DNA of 64,000 bases from NCBI GenBank assembly GCA_039962225.1, contig JAMPKV010000013.1, positions 62,001 to 126,000 on the forward strand. Direction: 5' to 3'. Made by a program: the position numbers and the translations under genes. The DNA is from Microcoleus sp. AS-A8 (GTDB taxonomy: Bacteria; Cyanobacteriota; Cyanobacteriia; Cyanobacteriales; Coleofasciculaceae). Below the pieces are notes generated by a model, which saw nothing but the letters and a program-made list of their open reading frames with translations, did not search any database and was not told the DNA's origin. Each line of letters starts with the position of its first letter. The first letter of the stretch is position 1. Of the stretch, positions 55,201-61,869 are shown one piece after another.

Positions 55201-57737
55201 TACTGCCTCTGCCAGCTAGAGCCTCCTTCGCTCCCCCCCTTAACAAGAGGGGATTGAGGGGGGTTAAGGAGTTCAATACCAAAAATCAGGTATTTAAATG
55301 CAGGTTCATACGCCACCGAAGCTTTGGCTTTTTTGCCAGCCATGAGGTTTAATTGGGCGAGTTCATCTCGTTCTGATTGGTGGCTAATGAGTTCAATGCC
55401 TAAATTTAGTTGATTAACGATATCAAATATTCTCTCTTCCCGCTGATGAGCTGGGATGTTTTGCAGAAGGAGTTGTCCTACTTGTCGATGGATACGAATC
55501 CGACAATGCCGTCCCCCTAAAGCGTCAGAAATCAGAGAATATACGGCTTGCTGAATTCGGTCATGGACAAACTTATAGGTAACGGGAATCAGCAATTGGG
55601 AACTGGAAATTAGTGATTGTGTGTTTGAAGCTTGACGTTTCCCCTCCTGCTGTTCCCAGCCTCTAATGACCTCATAGGCATCACTTATCGGAAAAATTAA
55701 GCCCTCAGTAACAGCCGGGTGTAGGTTTATCGCCGTTTCTTTTTGCGATTTTTCTGAGACAACCGCTAATGTTTTTAGATCAAACTGATTTCCAATACAA
55801 GCGGCTAATTTTAAGCACTCTTGCGTAGATTCGGGTAATTTTTGGATCTTGGCGGCCATGAGTTCGACAACATTATCGGTAATTCCCCGCGCTTTAATTT
55901 GTGCTAAATCCCATTGCCATTCTCCCTGCTCTAACGTAGACTGAGGAGGTATAAAATTGAGTAAATTTTCGGTATAAAGAGATTTTAAAAACTCATTCAT
56001 AAAGAAGGGATTACCCTCTGTTTTTGCCAGCACTAATTCGGCTAGCGGCCAAGTGCGCTTACGGGGACAGTTTAGGGTATCGGAAATGAGCTGATTTACT
56101 GTAGGCAAGTCTAAACGTTTAAGAAAAATTTCATTGACAATGGCTCCATTATCTTTTATGTCCTTAAGAGTAAGCCTCAATGGATGAGCAGCGCTAACTT
56201 CATTATCTCGATACGCGCCAATTAAAAACAGTCCGGCTTGGGAAGAAGTCATCAGCAATTCCATGAGCTTTAAAGATGGCCTATCTGCCCACTGCAAATC
56301 GTCTAAAAATATCACTAGGGGATGTAAGGGACTGACAAAAACTTGAATAAAGTTTTGAAAAACGAGATTAAATCGATTCTGCGACTCGGTGGCTCCTAAA
56401 GTTGGAACTGCCGATTGTGAACCAACAATCAGTTCTACTTCAGGAATTACATCAATAATCACCTGTCCATTAGCACCAAGAGCCTGTAATAATTTTTCTC
56501 GCCATTGCTGAAGCTGAACTTCACGTTCGGTTAACAGTTGACGGACTAATTCAGCCAACGCTTGAATCACCGCACTGTAGGGCACATTTCGGTGAAATTG
56601 TTCAAATTTCCCTCGAATGAAATAACCCCGCCTTTGAGTTATCGGTTTATACAGTTCTTGTACTAATACGGATTTCCCAATCCCGGAATAACCCGCTACT
56701 AGCATCATTTCAATTTGAGATTTACGATTGGGAATTTGAGATAAAAAAAGTTCCGATTTCTCTTCCTCAGCGTTCATCTCTCCGCTAGCAACCCGCTCAA
56801 ATGCCCGGAGTAAAACTTCAACTTCCCGTTCTCGACCATAGAGTTTTTGGGGAATCTGAAACCGATCTGAAATATCAGCAGTAGCTAGGATAAATTCTGA
56901 TATCTTTCCCCTCTCCTGTAATTGATTCCAACACTCTGCTAAATCCCTATGAATCCCCCAAGCACTTTGATAGCGTTCCTCCGCTGTCTTCGCCATCAAT
57001 TTCATCACGATATCTGAAATCGGCTGAGGAATATCTGGAGCCAGAATATGGGGAGGTACAGGCTGTTTCGCAATATGACAATGGACTAACTCTAGAGCAT
57101 CCTGTGTCTGGAAAGGGAGCTGATGAGTCAACAGTTCATAAAAAGTGACTCCTAGGGAATAAAAATCCGTGCGGTAATCCAAGGAACGGTTCATTCTTCC
57201 GGTTTGTTCCGGAGAGATATAAGCTAAAGTGCCTTCTAAAAGTTGAGGACTGGTGAGGGAAGGGTTTTCCCGTGCTAAAACGGTAGAAATGCCAAAATCA
57301 ATGAGTTTAACTTGTCCCGTTTGAGGGTTAAAAACTAGATTTGAGGGATTAATATCTTTATGAATAATATTGTGATGATGAATTTGTCCTAAAGTTTGAG
57401 TAATTTGCAGGGCAATAGGCAGAAATTCTGATAAAGAGAAGGGTTTTTCCGAGAGCCATATCTTCAAGGATTCTCCACCAAAATCCTCTACTAGCATCAC
57501 CAGAGTGTTGTGATAGTTTTGTAAGTCGTAGACTTTCACCACCCCCTCTATGTTGAGTGTCCGCAGAGTTTCATACTCTTGTCGGTAGTGAAACAGTTGG
57601 CTGGGGGTAGGATAGTCCTCTTTGAGCAGTTTTAATATAATTGGTTGCTGATCAAATTGCCTTAGTCCTCGATAAACTAAGGAATTAGCATTTTCATGAA
57701 TTTGTGCAATAACAGTGAAGCCAGGAAATTTAATCAT
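52260..57737 (-). CDS. Ser/Thr kinase - STAND-type ATPase - GAF - adenylate cyclase fusion
   Basis: An 1825-residue signalling protein. The kinase domain is at about residues 5-270: Lys in IILKLLK, catalytic loop IHKDINPSN, DFG in KLIDFGIST, APE-like SPEQTGR; the Gly-rich loop is degenerate. The AAA/NACHT-like ATPase has Walker A GYSGIGKS near residue 346 and Walker B VIFLDDLQW. A long helical TPR-like scaffold reaches about 1380, then a GAF domain at about 1410-1560. The class III cyclase, at about 1585-1770, has metal Asp in LFSDIRDFT and in KYIGDAIMALF, with the Lys and VISDAVNLASR pattern of adenylate rather than guanylate cyclases. A short TPR-like tail follows. Cyanobacterial relatives usually end in a histidine kinase. 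An in-frame repeat insertion lies near residues 822-840. Confidence 0.93.
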   Translation of the reverse strand: MIKFPGFTVIAQIHENANSLVYRGLRQFDQQPIILKLLKEDYPTPSQLFHYRQEYETLRTLNIEGVVKVYDLQNYHNTLVMLVEDFGGESLKIWLSEKPFSLSEFLPIALQITQTLGQIHHHNIIHKDINPSNLVFNPQTGQVKLIDFGISTVLARENPSLTSPQLLEGTLAYISPEQTGRMNRSLDYRTDFYSLGVTFYELLTHQLPFQTQDALELVHCHIAKQPVPPHILAPDIPQPISDIVMKLMAKTAEERYQSAWGIHRDLAECWNQLQERGKISEFILATADISDRFQIPQKLYGREREVEVLLRAFERVASGEMNAEEEKSELFLSQIPNRKSQIEMMLVAGYSGIGKSVLVQELYKPITQRRGYFIRGKFEQFHRNVPYSAVIQALAELVRQLLTEREVQLQQWREKLLQALGANGQVIIDVIPEVELIVGSQSAVPTLGATESQNRFNLVFQNFIQVFVSPLHPLVIFLDDLQWADRPSLKLMELLMTSSQAGLFLIGAYRDNEVSAAHPLRLTLKDIKDNGAIVNEIFLKRLDLPTVNQLISDTLNCPRKRTWPLAELVLAKTEGNPFFMNEFLKSLYTENLLNFIPPQSTLEQGEWQWDLAQIKARGITDNVVELMAAKIQKLPESTQECLKLAACIGNQFDLKTLAVVSEKSQKETAINLHPAVTEGLIFPISDAYEVIRGWEQQEGKRQASNTQSLISSSQLLIPVTYKFVHDRIQQAVYSLISDALGGRHCRIRIHRQVGQLLLQNIPAHQREERIFDIVNQLNLGIELISHQSERDELAQLNLMAGKKAKASVAYEPAFKYLIFGIELLNPPQSPLVKGGSEGGSSWQRQYNLTLELYVEAAEAAYLSTNFELMERLAEVVLQHATTLLDKVKIYEIKIQSFIAQNRLLEAINTGIEILCFLGLQFPQKPTTSNIILSLIKTKLTLLWKQIENLIDLPEMTDPLVLAAMRLMSSVGSAAYLAVPELMPLLVFKGVNLSVKHGNTSESAFAYATYGSILSGVVGDIDSGYQLGKLALSLLDKFNAKKIKAKTFLVVNNLIRHWKEHLGETLPALMDSYESGIETGDLEFAALSINAYVYHGYFIGKELSGLEQEMAIYSQVVAQLKQETTLYLLKIWRQTVLTLLGRTEHQCRLIGEAYDEEKMLPLHQEANDRTAIFILYFNKLVLCYLFTEYQEAVKNAAITERYLDGGLGVVTVPLFHFYDSLALLAIYPSSKTSVQKRILRKVRANQKKMKKWAHYSPANFLHKFYLVEAERCRVLGQEAKAIEWYDYSIAGANENGYIQEKALAYELAAKFYLSKNKDLISKAYIQEARYSYLKWGATRKVMDLEENYPQLLAATKSGIQNGRSISISTNPSSGEALDLATVMKATQAISCEIVLDKLLESLMKILIENAGAQKGFLILETKGQLRIEASGEIDSEEITVLQSIPIESVEGYNQTPLLSSTLINYVARTQESVVLNDATREGQFINDSYIQTHQSKSVLCTPLLNQGKLSGIVCLENNLTTGAFTPERIEILSMLSAQAAISIENARLYSNMAELNTAYERFVPRQFLQFLEKESIVDVQLGDQIQQEMSVLFSDIRDFTTLSESMTPQENFKFINSYLSRMEPAIRENQGFIDKYIGDAIMALFSGAADNALKAGIAMLHRLSEYNQNRMKWDYGSIQIGIGINTGSLMLGTVGGSNRMDGTVISDAVNLASRVESLTKNYGIPLLITHQTFSRLSNPLDYKIRRIDQVKVKGKSELVTVYEVFDADLPEIKEGKLATLELFKEALFHYTSQDWRAAEKLFSECLRLNPMDKVAQIYWQRCQIND
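55222..55267 (-). repeat. In-frame palindromic repeat insertion in the kinase-cyclase gene
   Basis: The stretch has CCCCCCTTAACAAG paired with GGGGATTGAGGGGGG, a G/C-run palindrome very common between cyanobacterial genes. Here it encodes NPPQSPLVKGGSEGGSS inside the helical scaffold without breaking the frame. Confidence 0.8.
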
Positions 57738-58207
57738 TTTTAAGCTCTTGATTTTTCAATCGTGAAATCTTGCCAACCTCTTCTGAGAATGGGCAGGGGC
57801 AGCAGGGGAAATAGATTTTCACCAAGAGGTGGCGGCGATGCCGCCATGATGCCTAACCTGATAATCGGGAGTGGAGATTCAGGAAAGAGATTTATATCAT
57901 TTATAATTATGAACTCGCCTTGCTGGAGTCTCGGCAAAAGTTAAGTTTTGCTACTTAGCTATAATACTTATCGCTCTTTGTGTGGCCCTTTATGCAAGAA
58001 GGATTAAAGTTAGCTCGTCCAGGAAGTTCCACGTTTTAAAAGTCTGATGCTACAAAGTTTTCAGCCTATTAGCGCCCAACCCAGTTATTATTTGCCAGTT
58101 AGATTGGAGGCTGAATGAGGCTACTAACCTACGTTCTAAACTGTTACTCTAACAATTTGTAAATTATATTCGCTTTGAATTTTTCCTGACTCCCACGTTC
58201 CGTGGAA
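57738..58207. other. Intergenic region upstream of the kinase-cyclase gene
   Basis: No gene in 470 bases. It includes a short palindrome, GGCGGCGATGCCGCC near 57831-57845. It probably holds the promoter of the kinase-cyclase gene; the 65-residue minus-strand ORF is low-complexity and not supported. Confidence 0.55.
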
Positions 58208-58462
58208 TTAAAAATCCTCTTCTTCTTCGTAATATCTCTCCCGTTGTCCATCAGCAAGTTGCCATAACACAGGCGCGATGGCTCCAGCAATCGCCCCAAT
58301 CCCTACACTAAAAGCCAGAACAATGCCTAAGGGCATTTGTATGGTTTGAAACACGAGGAACTTGAGAGATATCGACGTAATGTTTTGGATGGAAAGAATC
58401 GCGATCGCAGCAATCCAAGCCGCTAGGATAATGGAAGTCAGTAAATTAGCAATCGTTTTCAT
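58208..58462 (-). CDS. LapA-domain (DUF1049) small membrane protein
   Basis: An 84-residue protein with two membrane helices: about residues 5-25 (ANLLTSIILAAWIAAIAILS) and 40-65 (MPLGIVLAFSVGIGAIAGAI). The NITSISLKFLVF connector between them is typical of the LapA/DUF1049 family. A charged tail ends ERYYEEEEDF. In E. coli, LapA works with LapB in lipopolysaccharide assembly control; the cyanobacterial role is unknown. ATG 58462 fits the family; an upstream in-frame TTG is rejected. It lies 61 bases after the phosphohexomutase gene, likely in the same transcript. Confidence 0.85.
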   Translation of the reverse strand: MKTIANLLTSIILAAWIAAIAILSIQNITSISLKFLVFQTIQMPLGIVLAFSVGIGAIAGAIAPVLWQLADGQRERYYEEEEDF

Positions 58463-58523
58463 GATTAAAATCGCCGATAAACGTGGATGCTTGTCATCCA
58501 CGTTTATCTGGGTGTAGGTAGGG

Positions 58524-59963
58524 TTAAACTTCTACAGGTTCGAGTCGGTTAATGATCAACTCCATAATTTCAGCAATCTGAGCTTGTTTTTCGGGAGAAT
58601 TCGTCTCCATGTAAACACGCATCAAGGGTTCAGTACCCGATGGGCGCAACAACACCCAACTGCCGTCTTCTAAATAGAGTTTGATGCCGTCTTTACGACC
58701 AATTTCCTTCACTTTGATTCCCGCAATGTCACCGGGGGGATTTTTAGTGAAGGAATCCAGAACGGCAACCTTGTGGTCATCCTCTAAGTGTAAGTCGAGA
58801 CGCTTGTTGTAGAGAGGGCCATCGGCTTCTGCGATCGCTTCTTCCACTAGCTGACTTAACGGCTTCCCTTCATAGGCGATCGCTTCAGCCACCAGCATAT
58901 CCGCCAAAATCCCATCTTTTTCCGGGATATGGCCAATAATGCTCAATCCTCCCGATTCCTCACCCCCAATCAGTACCTCAGTTTCGCGCATTTTCTCGCC
59001 GATGTACTTGAAGCCGACGGCTGTCTCGTATATTTTTAGGCCATACTTAGCGGCAAAGTTATCCAGCAGGTGGGTTGTGGCAACCGTCCGGACAATGGCA
59101 CCCGTCTTGCCTTTATTTTTAATCAAGTGACGCGCCAGCAACAGCAGCACCGTATTGGGCGTGAGAACATTCCCCTGTTCATCCACAACACCAAAGCGAT
59201 CGCTATCCCCATCGGTCGCTAGGCCCAAATCGGCTTTATCGCTTGTCACAGCCTCAACCAGTTCCACCAACTGTTCGCCCTTGGGTTCCGGCATCCCCCC
59301 CCCAAACAACACATCGCGAGTGGTATGGAAGGACTCCGTTTGACAACCACAATGTTCTAGAACAGTATCCAAATAACCACGAGAGGTGGAGTAGAGGGCG
59401 TCGTACTTCACCTTGAGTTGAGCACTGCGAATCCGCTCAACATCCAGCAGGGTATAAATAAACTGTAAATAATCGGGTTTGGGGTCAAACGTAGATATCT
59501 GATTGTTGTTCTTGCCCGTCGGCGGTGCATCATCAGCCCCTTCAATATTGGCAACAATCGTATCCGTAATTTCGGGTGTCGCAGGGCCGGCATAATCCGG
59601 GATGTACTTAATGCCGCAATAAGGTGCAGGGTTGTGACTCGCGGTAAACATCAATGCGCCAGCAGAGTTCAGGAGACGCGCATTGTAGGCAATAACCGGC
59701 GTTGGGCAATCCCGATCCACAATTTTCACCGTCCAGCCTAAGTCTGCCAGAATTTCGGCGGCAGTCTGAGCAAACTGGTCGGCAAGAAAGCGGGTATCGT
59801 AGGCCACTAAAACCGGTCGGTCTTTGGAATAGGCTGTTTCTAGATAACTTGCGATCGCCCGGGTTACCTTACACACATTTGAGAAGGTAAAGTCATCCGC
59901 GATGATCCCGCGCCAGCCATCGGTGCCAAACTTAATTTTTTTGTCGCTACTTGCTGCACTCAT
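58524..59963 (-). CDS. Phosphoglucomutase/phosphomannomutase family protein
   Basis: A 479-residue alpha-D-phosphohexomutase. The N-terminus has KFGTDGWRGIIADDFTF. The catalytic phosphoserine loop is FTASHNPAPYCGIKY, the metal-binding loop is TDGDSDRFG, the sugar-binding loop is GGEESGGL, and the phosphate-binding loop is LRPSGTEPLMRVY. It interconverts hexose 1- and 6-phosphates; glucose or mannose specificity is not certain from sequence. All key residues are present. ATG 59963 follows a run of GAGAAAG; a TTG 24 bases upstream is an alternative start. Confidence 0.94.
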   Translation of the reverse strand: MSAASSDKKIKFGTDGWRGIIADDFTFSNVCKVTRAIASYLETAYSKDRPVLVAYDTRFLADQFAQTAAEILADLGWTVKIVDRDCPTPVIAYNARLLNSAGALMFTASHNPAPYCGIKYIPDYAGPATPEITDTIVANIEGADDAPPTGKNNNQISTFDPKPDYLQFIYTLLDVERIRSAQLKVKYDALYSTSRGYLDTVLEHCGCQTESFHTTRDVLFGGGMPEPKGEQLVELVEAVTSDKADLGLATDGDSDRFGVVDEQGNVLTPNTVLLLLARHLIKNKGKTGAIVRTVATTHLLDNFAAKYGLKIYETAVGFKYIGEKMRETEVLIGGEESGGLSIIGHIPEKDGILADMLVAEAIAYEGKPLSQLVEEAIAEADGPLYNKRLDLHLEDDHKVAVLDSFTKNPPGDIAGIKVKEIGRKDGIKLYLEDGSWVLLRPSGTEPLMRVYMETNSPEKQAQIAEIMELIINRLEPVEV

Positions 59964-60320
59964 TTCGGCTACTTTCTCTAAATTCAACTCAATCTTAATC
60001 GAAGCCTATCGAGTTATGAGGATACGGCTCAGTCTGTTATTAAATTGCCGAAACCAGAAAATTCCCCCCCTTCTCCTGCACTCCATCACCAAAATTGATG
60101 AGATAATCAAAAAAAAGCCGCTCTACCGTGCCATTTCCTCAATTCAAATGGTAAATTAGCTGCATCAGGAGTTTGATGCACCCAATGTCTGACGGTATGC
60201 TAGGCTGTATCATCTCTCTCCTGTAATTGTCCCTTACTATGTAAGCCTGCATAGCCCCAGCGACCCTGCCCGTTCGCTTAAGCTACTGGGAGTACCCTAT
60301 TATCGGAGCCGTAAGCCATC
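59964..60320. other. Divergent intergenic region
   Basis: No gene seen in 357 bases between the phosphohexomutase and coiled-coil genes. Promoters for both are expected; none could be called. Confidence 0.5.
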
Positions 60321-60869
60321 GTGATCCAGACTGAAACCCCAACCCTACATGCGGTTCAAGCTGAAGTTTCTCGTCTGCGAGAAGAGTTGCAACTGAGAGA
60401 CCAGCTAGTGCAGCAGCTGTCTCAAGAATTATTTCGTCTCGTCAAGGGCAACGCTAACTTCACTCCTCCGGCGGAGGTTTCAGAGCGTCACCAGGCGCAA
60501 ATGCGTGTATTACGCGAACAGCTACAAGATGTTGAGCAGCAGGTGACGTTCTACCAAGACCAGATTACCACCCGTGATGATGAAATCTATCAACTGCGGC
60601 AGTCGGTGCAAGAATTAACCGAGCGCTCGCGGATGTTAGAACAGGTCGTACAAGAACTGCCCAAGATTTACCGCCAGAAGTTTGCCGAGCGCATGGTGCC
60701 GGTACGGGAGAAAGTATCGATGCTACAGCGGGAAAATCGCCAACTCCACGCTGAGTTACAAAGTGTCAGCTATCGCCTCGCTGTGAGAAGCCGCAACATT
60801 ACACGGGTTGATTTACCCACGTTTGCACGCCCAAGCGGTGGCCCTATTCCTACCTTTGGCAGTATTTAG
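60321..60869 (+). CDS. Coiled-coil protein, conserved in cyanobacteria
   Basis: A 182-residue protein that is nearly all heptad-repeat helix: residues 10-45 (AEVSRLREELQLRDQLVQQL), 55-115 (MRVLREQLQDVEQQVTFYQD and RSVQELTERSRMLEQVVQEL) and 120-155 (VREKVSMLQRENRQLHAELQ). A short Pro-rich tail ends PTFARPSGGPIPTFGSI. It probably forms parallel dimers or filaments, with a structural or scaffolding role. The GTG start is supported by GGAG about 11 bases upstream and by the absence of any in-frame ATG before the first helix. No enzyme domain. Confidence 0.8.
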   Translation: MIQTETPTLHAVQAEVSRLREELQLRDQLVQQLSQELFRLVKGNANFTPPAEVSERHQAQMRVLREQLQDVEQQVTFYQDQITTRDDEIYQLRQSVQELTERSRMLEQVVQELPKIYRQKFAERMVPVREKVSMLQRENRQLHAELQSVSYRLAVRSRNITRVDLPTFARPSGGPIPTFGSI

Positions 60870-61153
60870 GGGTCTAATTATTGTCGCCGCTCAGCAAGAG
60901 TAGAGGCCGAAGTGATCGCACGCCAGGGGAAGCTCAGATGGTGTTTAGACCCACTCGGCCCCTTTCTGCTCAAGCCTGTGATCGCCTCACAGTTAGCGCC
61001 GATGGCATGTACTGGCATAGGGGACGGCTTAACGGGTCAGTCAATGATGAACTTGACAATAATACTCCTAAATGAGCTAAAAAGAGCCGATATTCCCAAC
61101 CGATTGTGAACCGATCAGAAGCGATCTCGCTCTCAATCATCAATTACCTTTAT

Positions 61154-61306
61154 TTAATACCCATTCTCTGGCATACCCGGATTTTTCCGCCTCGCCAGTT
61201 CAATCAGTCGTTGGGCGACATCCCAATACCCTTCTACCAGGGTGATGAGTCGGTGTTGTATGGCATCCCAAGTAGCGGGAAACACCTCTATAGTCTGTGT
61301 GACCAT
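61154..61306 (-). CDS. Possible small helical protein (50 residues)
   Basis: An ATG-initiated 50-codon ORF. The predicted protein has a strongly amphipathic pattern, FPATWDAIQHRLITLVEGYW then DVAQRLIELARRKNPGMPEN, which looks like a real helical hairpin rather than random translation. There is no visible ribosome site and I recognise no family. It could be the surviving C-terminal part of a longer gene, frame-shifted from the ORF at 61426-61605 upstream on the same strand. Confidence 0.35.
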   Translation of the reverse strand: MVTQTIEVFPATWDAIQHRLITLVEGYWDVAQRLIELARRKNPGMPENGY

Positions 61307-61425
61307 TCAGCCGGGGGACGGCTGTTATCATCCATTGTGATACTGATAGAATGGCCACTGGTTCGCAGGTCAAAACGATCAAGATTGGGCCGTTTGATTT
61401 GTTGTGAGTCACATGACACAGGACT

Positions 61426-61605
61426 CTACGAGTCAAGCGCCGAATTGTTCGCTTCATCAGATTCAAACTGGCGTCGAACTCTTTCTAGGCGTTGAGTAAT
61501 CCGATCAATTCTTTGCTTAACTTTTGTTGGGTCAATGTTTGACCACATATCCGGACGACAAAACTTGTCCTGATCCTTGTCCTTGTTCTTGCGGCGGTAA
61601 TACAC
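61426..61605 (-). CDS. Possible small charged protein (59 residues)
   Basis: A GTG-initiated ORF with GAGG six bases upstream. The product is highly charged: YYRRKNKDKDQDKF, then a likely coiled-coil helix VKQRIDRITQRLERVRRQF. It has no recognised domain. The good ribosome site argues for translation; short length and lack of a family argue against. Confidence 0.4.
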   Translation of the reverse strand: MYYRRKNKDKDQDKFCRPDMWSNIDPTKVKQRIDRITQRLERVRRQFESDEANNSALDS

Positions 61606-61869
61606 GTAATACCTCAAATGTCAAGACTAATTAATTAAATTTTCATAAACTTTTAGTGTTCTCACGTCATTCAGAAGATAGAACTACCTGTCACTCCCCC
61701 AGGGGAAAAGCCAACTTCAACGCGACTGACCCGATTTGGGTTTAAACTTGCCACAGGGGAATGTTGGAACCTTTCCCAGGCTAAAGCGTTCAAAATCCTA
61801 GATTGTATAACAGAGGGCAATTGTGAGCAAGAAAGATTATATTCAAGTAGCAGCTGATTTTTCTTTGGT

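Larger units (their letters stand above)
60870..61869. other. 1-kb region with only small uncertain ORFs
   Basis: No full-length gene is supported. The plus-strand ORFs at 60881-61075 and 61106-61495 lack family resemblance and coding character. Two small minus-strand ORFs, listed separately, look more protein-like. Promoter DNA for the kinase at 61870 should lie near the right end. Confidence 0.55.

Noticed and set aside
57740..57937. 65-residue minus-strand ORF upstream of the kinase-cyclase gene
   Set aside because: Low-complexity Pro/Leu sequence over a palindromic intergenic stretch.
61106..61495. 129-residue plus-strand ORF
   Set aside because: The opposite strand has more protein-like reading; this frame shows no domain and no ribosome site.
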